A DNA stretch of 64,000 nt from Rhodocollybia butyracea (lineage: Eukaryota; Basidiomycota; Agaricomycetes; Agaricales; Omphalotaceae). Shown piece by piece: positions 47,416-58,300 of the stretch. The stretch covers positions 1,033,457-1,097,456 of the forward strand of contig JADNRY010000003.1 in the NCBI GenBank assembly GCA_015501585.1, in the 5' to 3' direction. The translations under genes and the position numbers were made by a program. How positions within the stretch are numbered: position 1 is the stretch's first letter; every line of letters starts with the position of its first letter. Below the pieces are notes generated by a model. That model was not told the origin of the DNA. It did no database searches and saw only the letters and a list, made by a program, of their open reading frames with translations.

Positions 47416-47723
47416 TGTTAGATATACTTCGGTACCATTCCCTTTCTCGTTCCGCTCACGTCTGCTTTGACATTTCCTTAAGTAAATCCGCTCTCTCTAT
47501 TTACCCTTGCCTTTTCGTTTATCAGTTTCTTTATTCCGTTTCGCTTACATCTTATAAGTAAGCTCGAGTCACAGAACGCCCCTCGATTGTTTCTTCTACA
47601 ATCAAGGTGCGATATCTTATATTCTACTTACAACTCAATACTGACTAGTAGTAGCTTTACTCTTTCTGACAGGTATATAATTATGATTGTTTCTTCTACA
47701 ATCGAGCTTTACTCTTTCTGACA
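47416..47723 (+). repeat. 3' LTR of the Copia element
   Basis: 308 bp, followed directly by CCTGA and the rest of P450-5 exon 4. Confidence 0.95.
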
Positions 47724-48720
47724 CCTGATTAAAAATCCCGATATGTTGTCGATGGTAGAACATGAGACAGTTTTCCATCACCTACTGGAACCCGATGATC
47801 AAGAACCTCTATCTAAGTCGTCACTTATGGATGAGGCATTTATTCTTGTTGCTGCTGGCAGCGATACCGTTGGGAATACTTGCTATGTCGGGACTTTCTA
47901 TGCGCTTAAGTATCCCTCTATACGCCAGAAGCTCAAGGAAGAGCTTGAGGAAGCCTGGGTTGATAAAGATCGCCCAATGAGTTATACTGCACTCGAAAAG
48001 TTGCCTTATTTGGTATGTGAGATGTCCCTTTGACCTCCCTTATTAATTTTTTTTACAGACTGCATTCATTAAAGAGGCCCTCCGAGTTTCATTAGGGGTC
48101 ATGCATCCCCTTCCTCGTGTTGTAGGCCCATCAACCACCAAAATTGGTGGTTTGAAGATCCCCCCAGGCGTAAGTGATTCCCTATCTATGCTGTGTTCCC
48201 TATCGACTTTTAATGGTGCGCACAGACCGTCGTGGCAATGAGTGTGAAGTTTCTGCACACAAATCCGGATGTGTTTCCAGACCCATATACCTTCAATCCG
48301 GATCGGTGGCTAGCACAGGATACAAGTGAATTATTGCTTGATTTAGCACCGTTCAGCAAAGGGCCCCGTATTTGGTACACAGAGGTTCCTTTTCATCGTA
48401 GGTACTCATTTCAATATTTCCTCTAGTCTAGGATTGAAGTATATATCATATTCCAAGTCAATTGGTGCTCTGTTGATTTTTTATGTAACAGTCTAGCATG
48501 GTGTGAGCTATACCTCATTTTTGGAAATATCCTCCGAAGACTGGACCTCAAGCTCCACATCACGGAAGATACGTAAGTGTGATTTTGTGGCTTCTCCATG
48601 AGTTTGATTAAATAATGGTCATTATATTCCAGGATTGGCGATTTTAGGGCGGACAAATGTGCAGATTACTGGGTTCCACTTTGGGAGAAAGAATACCAGG
48701 TGTTTGCTCAGAATCTCTGA

Positions 48721-51662
48721 TGACATTGCAGTGTTAAGTAGTGACAGAATCATGAAATCTATGGAGAACAAGACATAATAAGCACAGGTGTAAAAGCTCA
48801 CAGGATGGTCTTGAAACTAGAGCTGCACTATAAGTGAAGATCAGTGAATATCAAGATTGGAATTCTTTCCATTGTATGTTTGCAGAAAAAACATTCATTA
48901 CGATGGAACATTACAACTGAAAATCACCCAGGCCATCAAGATGCCTGTACATGTAACTGGATATAAGTACAATAGCCGCGTCTGTCCTCCAGCTTCTCTA
49001 GGGATATACTATTAATCCTGTCTCCATTACCGCCGATCCCATTGTATATCCATCTCATCTTTGCTTCATCATTGTCCTCACGTATCTGGCACTCATCCTC
49101 ACTGCCTCACTGTTTCTTCCTCTCATTTCAGCGGCTCCGCATCAAAACAAGGCAGGCTCTGTATACTCGGTACTGCAGAACCAAATTACCACACAAAGAC
49201 AGACAGCACGATGAGGAGAATCATAATGAAGCCGGGTGCGAGAGTTGGTAATGGTGTAGAGCACCGTTCTTGAGTTTCGGTTTAGGAGATGCAGATGTAG
49301 ATGCAGAGAACGGAAAATTGAAGCGTGGTAGATGATGGAGCATCCGTTAAACACATTATTAACGTTACTGACGAAGTTATGTACATAAAACTCACCATAC
49401 TTGGCAACTTTAGTATTCCTCGGTCCTTGCAGATCTAAGCCCAGTACGTTGACCACGACAACAACAGATTTCTCGTTCTCTTCAGGTGCTACTCCTCCAG
49501 ATCCAAGCTGATATTGTTTAACCAGGCTCGAGTGGCATTTTTCCGATACGGATTGCGTGAATACGAAAAGTTATTGTAGGCAGGCAAAGGAGTAGATGCG
49601 AATCCAGGAACAATGCTGGAAAGAAGGAGAAAACGAGTCATGAGCAGAACAAGGACAGGAACAGAACAAAACAAAACAAGGAATAAAGCTAGAACAAGAC
49701 CAATGTATGCCAGGTTGATGAACCACAACAACAATTTCGTGGTCACAAACATCATTGTTAAGCAAAATGGTTTTGAACAAATTCTTAGAACCTCCATCTC
49801 CAGCAGCTGGTCAATGATATTATAGCTGCAATGTTACATGAGCAGTCACCTGTGAGGAGACTGCAATGTTGGTCGAACACCGGTTTCGTTCAGGTCCGAG
49901 CCAGTTATTGAGAGATCGTTCGAGGGTGTCGGTTTAGATAGGGGGGTTAGCTGGGGTTAGCCAGTGCATTTGGAGGGTGACGGATTCATACGTGTCCCCG
50001 GAACGCCGGACGTCGGCGTTGTAGGAGGGAGTTCAAAGAAGAGGAAAGGAAATAGATTGCACTACTCGCCCCAAGCCCCAGCGTATATATATATATTACT
50101 CAGGCTACTCTCAATACTCACTTCAAAGGCAATTGAACTGATGAAAAACACCACAAACATGAAGAAGAACAAACTCCCATCCTGGCTTCTGAATACCTTT
50201 CCGACATTCCACATCGAATGGGCATGGGATCGTTGTTTCCGATATACTGATGATGTAGTGAGTTAAGTTCAGCACGAGCAAGATCTCCATTTTTATCTTC
50301 ATCAATTTTCCGAAAGGCAGTCAGGTAACTGGAAATGCGGGATGGAAACCGGCCGGGATGAGGTATGTTGAGATAGAGGACGGAAATGTTTTGAGGTGTT
50401 TGGCTTCGTTGCTTGACTCGACGCAGCCAGAACCCGGTGATGATGCATTGATGCCACCTAATTGAAGTTTTGGCGGCGGCAAAAAGATTTCACCTGCTCC
50501 TGTGGGCCCGTCGGTGGGGAACGATGCAGTGCGTGTACCGGATCCAGGAGGATATTGGTGAAGTGTAGGTGTGGCATGCTGATGGGTTTGGAGGAGAGCG
50601 CGTGAATTGAGCCGAGGTCAGTGGGATCATAGCGTTGTAGGTTGAATGCCGTTTTCCGGTAGGGGTGAGGAAAGTATGCTCATTTTGAGACTAACGGAAT
50701 CTGGGACAGCTGAGCGACGCTGTAGAAAAAGTCAATCATGAAACTAATGCATTCAAACGGGTCATGGCTAACTTGTAAATCTGACTTGGCTCTATATTGC
50801 CTCGCCTCCACCACTATTCTTTGTCGACTCCATGGAGGCGGGGTGTCAATCTCATACGCTGACATGGGATCCGGTTTTTCCTTCATGGAACCGTATTCGG
50901 TGGCTTGAGCTGTGTATTTGGGTTGATATCCGAAGTTTTGGAAGGGATGCATGTTTGGATAGTCATGCAAAGAAGTCTGGTGGGCCCCGTAATGCTATCT
51001 TCCTATCCCGTTGGCGGATAGGATCACCATTCTTTCAGGAGAAAGAGGTGAGGCCGCGCTTGTTCTTAACATGACAAAGCATAGGCCTTGCTGATTGAGA
51101 CATTTAATGTAGTGAAAGAAGGAATGGTGAAAATATTTGCCTGCCGGGAGGTGGGCGTCAACTCGGATGTTTGGTCTCGGCACTACAAGTTCATCGTCTG
51201 CCACAATTTCATCTACCATCTTCTATGCCCTATGCCGAGCCGTACAAACAACCAATACTACCGCAACAATGACCGCAGCAGCACAGGACATCGGTAGGAA
51301 AAAGTCATTCGATGCAGGACCCGGAGGATGGCCAACTTGATGAGTCTGTGCACCAATTGCAACAATAATCGTGAATTACTCAGTACCACAGAACCCGACC
51401 ACTCCGATCTGAGGAAAAGCACGTCCAACCCTAACCACAGAATCCTTCAAATAATATCTAGGTCCCTCAGTACTACAACACTCTTCAACCTTTCCCGGAT
51501 CTCCGTCTATGGCCAGACATGCGCAAGCTACGATTATACCGGGGCCACGACAACCATGGCTAAATTCCCCATTGACAGCTGTCGATGGGAAGAGGCAGAA
51601 CACGATTTCTGGTGAAGATGAGACACAACAGTCAAAAATGATAGAGATACTCAGCGGACTAT
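48721..51662. repeat. Duplicated downstream module, copy after P450-5
   Basis: Related to 26,359-28,477 and 35,965-38,494. On the minus strand, 49,489-49,797 encodes a short hydrophobic N-terminus (LLLWFINLAYIGLVLALFLV) and FASTPLPAYNNFSYSRNPY; 49,400-49,490 encodes ENEKSVVVVVNVLGLDL in another frame. Both blocks are conserved with the copy after P450-2, hinting at two exons of a decayed gene for a membrane protein of unknown function. 50,400-51,300 matches 37,280-38,200. No complete gene supported. Confidence 0.45.
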
Positions 51663-53193
51663 CATCATTTTCTTAGCCCTAACTCTTTGGTATTGGAGCT
51701 CAGGAGAGAAACCGTAGTCTGTCGTCGTCCTCAGAGACATTGTGCCTATGATGTGAGTTTCTGCCCGCCGAGTAGATTTGGACTGAGTCAGACTCAGTCC
51801 ATCCACTCGGTCAATGGTTCAACAAAGTGGGTGGTTTATTTGTATAATGACTTTCCTATGTTAATAATGCTCTACGAAGTGATATCTTTCCTTCATCTGC
51901 TCACAGAAACACATCCAAAAGCACTGTGGTTTGTCAACAATTCACTACAATGAAGAATTATAGTCTTACCTCAAAATCATAGGTTGAGCCTTATTTCCTG
52001 TAAGCGCAACTGGACTTAAGGACGGTACGTATCACCGTCTGTCCACCAGCTGCTCCGGAGATTTGCGATCCCGTATCTCACCTTTGTCTCTACATCCACT
52101 CTATCACATCATTGATTCTTCTGGTCTACATTATACCCCTTTGAAGGTACCGCATCAAAGCGGACTCTGTATATTGGCCAACACCAAGATACCGAAGGAT
52201 ATCATGGGCACAAAGACAAACGCTATGATGAATGATGAGGAGGACCATGACCGGCGATGAGGCCTGGTCTGAGGAGTTGGTAATGGTGGAGAACCCTCTC
52301 GTGAGTTTTGGTTTAGGTGATATATACGCGAGAGAGATGAGGGGCTGAACGGAATCATTCGAAAACAGTAGCTTCCTGATGTTTCGAGCGCACGGACACA
52401 GAACCAGAATAAATGATGACATGTGGTTCGAGAAGAATAGAGATTCGAGTGCGGTAGATAAAGTCTTCTACTGACAAAAGATTCATCGAAGAGTCAAATA
52501 TCTGGCATGTCTAATGGCAACAGCGATTTTCTCCCCTAGATAGGCCATGAAAAAAGTGTACTATAGCAAAATACACTGAGACGACTAAGTATTTTCCAAA
52601 CCGTTTGTGTACTGGGCACCTCCAGAGTATTCATGCTACTAAAAGCAGATGTTAAGTTCAGCTTCAAGGCCCAATTCAAGGTAAGAAAAACGGTCAGAAG
52701 AGCGAGAGCACGATTGAGGTGAGGATGAGACCAAACAGTGAAAAATGATACAGATACTCAGCAATCTACCATCATCTTCTTAGCCCTAACTCTTTGATAT
52801 CAGGGCTCGAGAGAGAAACCACCGTAGTCTGTCGTCCTCAGAGACATGGCGCCTATGATGATGTGAGGAGTCTCTCCCCGCCAAGTAGATTGGGACTGAC
52901 TCGAGTCAGACTCGGTCATCCACTCCATTGATGGTTCAACAAAGTTGGTGATTTATTGGTATTACGACTCTCCAGTGTTAACGATGCTCTACTGCTATCT
53001 TCCCTTCATCTGCTCACAGAAAGACATCCAGAGCACCGTGGTTAGCCATCAAAAGTTCACAATGATGAAGAATTATAGTCTTACCTCAAGCTCAAAAAAT
53101 CACAGGTTAAGCCTTATTTGCTGTAAGCACAACTGGATTCAAGGATGGTACACATCACCGTCTGTCCACCAGCTGCTCTGGAGATTTGCAACC
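51663..53193. repeat. Direct duplication with 1.13-kb offset of the family B tail and flank
   Basis: 51,663-52,070 and 52,792-53,193 are clearly similar and colinear. Each contains the family-B 3' block (TAGTCTGTCGTCCTCAGAGA-like, then CCGCC.AGTAGATT and CAGACTCAGTC-like), a 'tcatctgctcacagaaa' block and a 'ccaccagctgctc' block. A third relative lies at about 38,690-39,060. No coding product. Confidence 0.75.
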
Positions 53194-53416
53194 CGGTATT
53201 GTATCTCCGTATCCCACTGTATCACTGTTATGACTTGATCAATAGTCTCATCCAAACCTTCACAGTACGTAACTCGGCAGTAAAAATGATAAGAGAAATT
53301 AATGAGATTATAGAGCAAGCCTTTCCATTTGTTGAAACCGCTAGGCAAAAAATATATACTCAAACAACTAGGCTCAAGTACAGTTAGTAACTAGTTTGTA
53401 ATATGAAACTCACAGA

Positions 53417-54270
53417 AGTTATTATTTGGAGATAGCTTGACAAATAATAATAAGATTACCCTCGGAGATGGCTCAACAAGCAGTAATATGAATCAGAACT
53501 AATACTTGGAGATAGCTCAACAAGTAGTAGTGAGTGTGATGTCTAATACTCAGAGATAGCTCAACAAGTAATAGGAAGTTGCAACTCGGAGATAGCTCAA
53601 CAAGTGGCAATTAAGGGCCTGTTCGGCAACACGAATCTCAGATTTTGTTTGGATTTTGCCAGGTATTGTCACCATATAAAAAAGCCATCAAGCATTTGTA
53701 AGTATTACTCGGATCAGCCAGTTGAGCGCTCCGTGTAAACGCGCATGCTGTCACAGCCTGTCAGACGTTTCTTCCATGTTGAGGTCAACACCCCGCTCGA
53801 TGCTCAGACATGCCCGCCGCTCTCAAATGTAGTTTTTACTTTAGGTTTCACTTGCTTAGACAATATAGAGGAATAAAATTGCTTTAACAATAATATACAA
53901 TTACATTAAACTTGAAAGATGATGACCAGAACATGTTGGTCACTGTGTGGCATCATTGAGAGTGGTCGGACAACTTGCGGGACAGCAAGAGGAACGTCCA
54001 ACATGTCAGAGCAGGAGTTATGTCATTTTATGACATTTCCAGAGTCATGGCGACCGGCTAGCTGATCCGAACATTTTATATAAGTCTTCAAAATCTTGCC
54101 TCTGGCAAAATCACACAAAATCCAGATTCGTGTTGCCGAACAGGCCCTAAAGAAGTATTCACTAGGAGATAGCTCAACAGGTGAATGTTAGTGGATACAA
54201 CTTGGAGTTAACTCAACAAGATGTATAAATGTGTATTGTAGCTTGGAGATAGCTCAACAAGATACAATGA
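53417..54270 (+). repeat. Array of eight hairpins with constant loop and changing stems
   Basis: A core close to GGAGATAGCTCAAC recurs eight times, at about 53,428, 53,464, 53,508, 53,552, 53,588, 54,165, 54,204 and 54,245. Each copy is flanked by arms that differ between copies but pair with each other. For example TTATTATTT/AAATAATAA (53,419-53,427 with 53,442-53,450), ATACAACTT/AAGATGTAT (54,195-54,203 with 54,218-54,226; one mismatch) and ATTGTAGCTT/AAGATACAAT (54,235-54,244 with 54,259-54,268; one mismatch). A conserved loop with compensating stems suggests selection on a folded RNA or DNA, or repeated template-guided rewriting. A MITE splits the array between units 5 and 6. No protein is encoded. 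Function unknown. Confidence 0.75.
53615..54147. mobile_element. PIF/Harbinger-like MITE, 533 bp
   Basis: The ends begin GGGCCTGTTCGGCAACACGA, a perfect 24-bp inverted repeat, with imperfect pairing continuing further inward, including a TCGGATCAGC/GCTGATCCGA pair. TAA flanks both sides (53,612-53,614 and 54,148-54,150). GGGCCTGTT-type ends with a 3-bp TWA duplication are typical of PIF/Harbinger (Tourist-like) elements. No transposase. Confidence 0.9.
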
Positions 54271-55132
54271 GTTGGTCTGGTAATTCACACAAGTGATAAC
54301 AGCAAACAAGTGGGGGTTTGGATTTAAGAAAAATAATACGTCTCCCGTAAATTGGTAAATCTAGCCTTCTTATATACTGTTTAATATGTACTAGTTAGGA
54401 AATGCTGCGGAATGACTAGTTTTGAGTCATAACTGCAGAAATGCTGCGGATTGATCAGCCTGACTGCAGATGCTGTGCAATGACTGATGGTGAGTCATTT
54501 AAGCGGAACCATGATTGACTGATGTTGAGTCATTCAGTGGAACCGGAATTGAGTAATAATGAGTCAATACTGTGTATAAGGGTCTGTGCGGCATTATCCC
54601 AAGTGGTGTGAAGAGAAAATAAGTAATGAATGTGTGTAATAAGTGTGAAGTAGGAATATTAATGATAGTGGCCATAGTTGGTCAATAGAAGAAAAAGGTG
54701 GGTGCATAGGATGTGGATGTGGGTCATAACAATCACCTCATTGATTCTTTGTGTCTCCCGTTGATGGTATCATATCAAAGCTGACTCTGAATCTTGGCCA
54801 GTGTGGAGAGACCTGGGTATATTGTTGAATGAAAAATTATCTGGGCAAACTTGGCCCGTGTAAGATTAGGAGAAGGTTTCTATTTTGTATCAATTCTTAT
54901 CTAACTTACTGTACTTGTAGCTACCTGTGTATGTAAGCTACCTCAGTCATTTACTCTGTGAAGTATTTGTGCTGAAGTGAGCTCATTCTTCTTCTTCTAT
55001 TGATGTACTATATGTTTACTTATAGTGTATTAGTCTGTTAGTTACTTTACAGGTATATAATAGGCGTTTACTCCGTGAAGTATTCGTGCTGAGTCTGTTA
55101 CTTACTTTACAGTGCATGAATCTATTCCAACA
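54271..55132 (+). promoter_or_regulatory. Probable 5' LTR or leader of the truncated Copia element, with four TGAGTCA sites
   Basis: The right edge is clear: ..CTATTCCAACA (55,132) followed by GGTTATTGGGCCC, the leader of the Copia gag. The left edge of the LTR was not found. TGAGTCA, the consensus of Gcn4/AP-1-type bZIP factors, occurs at 54,423-54,429, 54,491-54,497, 54,526-54,532 and 54,560-54,566, each preceded by a partner TGACT or TTGA that can form a stem with it. Near 54,950-55,110 a block (tttactc.gtgaagtatt.gtgctga) is duplicated. Confidence 0.55.
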
Positions 55133-55194
55133 GGTTATTGGGCCCTGAGCTACCCACTGTTCTGTTGCATCTCCAGAAATAAAACCTGCTGAAA

Positions 55195-58100
55195 ATGTCT
55201 TCTATTTCTCGTTCCTGCTGCACTAGTCGTGCTGCCTCTCCTACTGTATCTGAGCATACTATGGAGGAGACATTAGCCCCTATTCTGGGAACTCATCCGG
55301 AAGTCCCGGAAACTCCTATCTCTAGTCGTATCCATGCTACAGCAACTTAAAAAAGCTGCGCCAAGCACACCTTTCCTCCATCCTGTTGAGCCTTCAGCTT
55401 TTCACTCAGTGAACCAACCATTTTGCTCAAGTCCCTCAGCTCAATCTGAAGGGAAAGAATTTTACCATTTTTAAGCAATGCTGGCATATTGCCATAGCTG
55501 CTGCTGGCATCGCTCACCTTTTTGACAAGAGTTACAAACCTCCTGGTCAACCAACCGATTAGAGATGTCCACGAGTCCGGATCCAAGTATATTTGGATCC
55601 GGAGCACAAGTACTTGTGGCCTAAAAGGCCTGACTCGTGACCCGCGGCTGACTCGTGGGAAACGGGTCACTGACTCGCAAGTATTACTTGCGGGTCTCAC
55701 AAGTACTTGTGGATCCACACACTAATCAAGTAGTTACAGCTATATTCACAAGTATTTACCATTATTTACTTGCATACAGTGATTGTACAGTGTATAATGC
55801 TATTAAAAACCTGTACTTTACTTGTTACACTAATTTCATACTATGGTATGAAGTAAAAATGTACTGACAGTTAGGCTTTGGATTGTAGACAGCCTACGGC
55901 GATTGGGCGCTAAAATAAGCGCTCAGTCGCTGTGAGCTGTCTACAACCTCAAACATGTGTGGCAGTACTTGATAAGTACTATAATAAATATGATACTATT
56001 AATTACTGTAAGTTTTGATCACCAACAACAAATATATGAGTTCATATTGCTTGCACAAGTCACACAAGTACTTGCAAGTCAACAAATGTCTGACTTGTGA
56101 CCCGCGCCTGACCCGTGGGAAACGGATCCTGGGATCCGCGAGTCACATACTTGCGGGTTTTCCCACAGATCTTACCTGTGAGTACTTGTGAAGACTTGGA
56201 CTCGTGGACATCTCTACAACCAATACATTAGACCCACAGTATGAGACGGAATATCAGACTTACATGCACTATACTTGGATGGAGAACCAGGCTCATTCCA
56301 TCTTGGTATCCTGTCTTGGTGACCGCTTGATGTGTAAGGTCACAAAGAACTATGATATTTGGTTGAATCTTGTTGAGGAGCTACAAGTAAAATCCAAAGT
56401 TGTTATTTCTGATATGAAGCAGAAATAGGAGACAAATACCTTTGACCCAAGGGTTACTGAACTCCCTGACTTCCTCGATGCTGACCTGGAGATGGTAGAT
56501 GATATAGAGAACTGTGGAGGTGTTGTCTCAGAAACTGAGTATCGCGCCCATGTATTGAAGGTCATTCCCAATGCCTATAAAGACTACATCAATACTATTA
56601 TTCAGGTCTATGACCTGAAAGGTGAAACACTCAAGACTGCCATGCTTATTTGTCTTCTCAAAAATCACTGGAGGTACAAAAATCCTGAGGGAAAATTTCG
56701 TAACAAGTCAGCTACCTCAAAAGAGAAGGAGAGGGGTGCAAAGGATGCTGCACTTCCAGCAGATACATCTTCTGCTAGTACTTCCGGTAGTACATCAAAC
56801 CATGGAGGACAAGGAGGTAGTCAATGTGGCCATGGAGGGTGTCGTGGTGGCGGACCTCGTTGCTATAGTTGTAATGAGTATGGTCACATTAGTAGGAACT
56901 GTCCAGTAAAAGAGTTGAAAAATAACTCACAATCAGGTAACAAGAATAAAACTACTCCAGTCACTAAAAAGTCAGGCAAAGAAAAAGGACAAAGCAGCAA
57001 ACACTGTGGATGACTTTGCCTACCTCGCAGAGGATGATTCTGACTTGGACTCTGATCTAGATAGCCTCTTTGACTCACCAATAGCTGAAAGCTCTGATGG
57101 CAAAGACGATCTGCTTGATGGTCTTGCCAGCAATGATGAAGACATGCCTGGGCTTGTACCTGTCTCAGATTTGGACTCAGATGAAGAATATCCCAAGTTT
57201 GAATATGTACCAGCCCCTGTACCTAATTCAGAGCCTTACTCTGAAGAAGGTGAAAAAGAGGACCTACCCAATGAGGTCAATCTTAGCAACCTCTATATCC
57301 TCTCCAGCAAAACTCCCTTTCCGAGTTTCAAAGCTGCTGAACATGTTAGCGGCAATGGTGAAGAAAAATCCTTTTCTCACATCTTAGACACTGGGTGTAT
57401 GAAGCACATGTCCCCAGATAGTTCTATCTTTGACGCTGCTTCCAATGCCAAAGTTCAGGTAGGAGAAAAGAACGTACCCTTGCCAAATGCTCTGTACATT
57501 CCAGAACTCTTGAATACATTGATTTCCATTGGAAGTCTTGATGATGCCGGGTATACCATCACCTTTGGAGGTGGACAGGCCACTATCATCAATTCCGAGG
57601 GTGAGCTCATTGGATGTATTCCGAAATCTGATGGTCTGTATCACATTGTTAGTGATATAGGTCCTGGGGAGGTCAACGCTGTAGTTGAGAAACTTATGTT
57701 GGAAGAAATGCACCGCCATATGGGGCATATTTCCTACCCAAACCTCAGCACAAGCCAATGCAAGACTTGCATATTTGCAAAGCAATCTCGTAAACCTGTT
57801 CCAAAAGTACGCCAAGGTGAGCATGCAGAAAACCTAGGCAACCATATCCACTCGGATGTATGGGGACCCGCGATGACAGAGTCTAAAGGAGGAAAATATT
57901 ATTTTGTAACATTCATGGATGATAGTACTCGACTCACTCACCTCTTTCTACTCTGTCTCAAAAGTGATACTTTTCAGGATTATCTGCAGTACTCAGCGCT
58001 CATGAAAAATCTGTTTGGAATTACTATCCGAATATTCCATTCAGACAGAGGTGGCGAGTACATGAGCGAGGAATTCCAAATGTACCTTTGTTATAATGGT

Positions 58101-58300
58101 ATTGTCCACCGGGTCAAGGCTGTACACAATACACTGGAAGAAAATGGTGTTGCCGAATGCCTGAACCTGGTTTTACTTCAGCATGTACATGCTATGCTTC
58201 ATCAAAGTGGCCTACCAAAATTGCTATGGGCTGAGTCTGTTACTCATGCTGTCTGGTTAAAGAACCATACACCAACTTGAGCTCTTGCAGACAAAACTTG
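55195..58300 (+). pseudogene. gag-pol: Second Copia element: truncated gag-protease-integrase, RT missing
   Basis: An ATG at 55,195 starts a gag (MSSISRSCCTSRAASPTVSE) that stops at 55,348-55,350. After a nested MITE, gag continues from 56,225 (YETEYQTYMHYTWMENQAHS), is cut by TAG near 56,427 and goes on to a CCHC finger CYSCNEYGHISRNC near 56,860. From 57,006 an acidic linker leads to protease HILDTGCMKHMSPD, and integrase keeps HSDVWGP, HSDRGGEY and ENGVAECLN (all three acidic residues). The frame ends with TGA at 58,278-58,280 just after LKNHTPT, and similarity is lost soon afterwards. RT, RNase H and a 3' LTR are absent. 55,350-55,559 reads as protein only on the minus strand (YGNMPALLKNGKIL, a plausible gag start), so an internal inversion is possible. 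Confidence 0.85.
55560..56216. mobile_element. hAT-type MITE nested in the truncated Copia gag, 657 bp
   Basis: Ends TAGAGATGTCCACGAGTCC and its reverse complement are perfect over 19 bp. The 8-bp flanks CAACCGAT (55,552-55,559) and CAACCAAT (56,217-56,224) differ by one base. The subterminal regions are rich in CACAAGTACTTGTG-like palindromes and GACTCGTG/ACCCGYG motifs. These are hAT hallmarks. No transposase ORF. Confidence 0.9.

Larger units (their letters stand above)
42494..47723 (+). mobile_element. Ty1/Copia LTR retrotransposon, 5.2 kb, inside P450-5
   Basis: LTRs 42,494-42,806 (313 bp) and 47,416-47,723 (308 bp) both start TGTTAGATATAC and end TTTCTGACA. CCTGA is duplicated at 42,489-42,493 and 47,724-47,728. 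A polypurine tract AGGGGGGA precedes the 3' LTR. By eye the LTRs differ by six substitutions, five of them transitions, and one 5-base indel, about 2%, so it is older than the Gypsy copy. One gag-pol frame starts at 42,921 and is damaged. The LTR carries a perfect hairpin CCTCGATTGT..ACAATCGAGG. Confidence 0.97.
41568..48720 (+). pseudogene. Cytochrome P450 copy 5 (P450-5), interrupted by a Copia element
   Basis: The ATG at 41,568 opens the same exon plan. Exons 1-3 are intact and exon 4 is cut after ..INGL (42,493) by the Copia element 42,494-47,723. Beyond it the frame resumes exactly with IKNPDMLSMVEHET (47,724 on). The rest looks undamaged: AAGSDTVGNTCYVGTF, KEALRVS, FSKGPRICLG with the 12-nt heme exon, and TGA at 48,718-48,720. 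The donor after the heme-exon partner reads GTACAC instead of the GTAAG of the paralogues. So this gene was apparently killed by one insertion; removing the element and one CCTGA copy leaves an open frame. Confidence 0.93.

Noticed and set aside
53417..54270. CRISPR-like spaced repeats
   Set aside because: The genome is eukaryotic, the units are hairpins with variable arms rather than identical repeats with unique spacers, and no cas-like gene is present.
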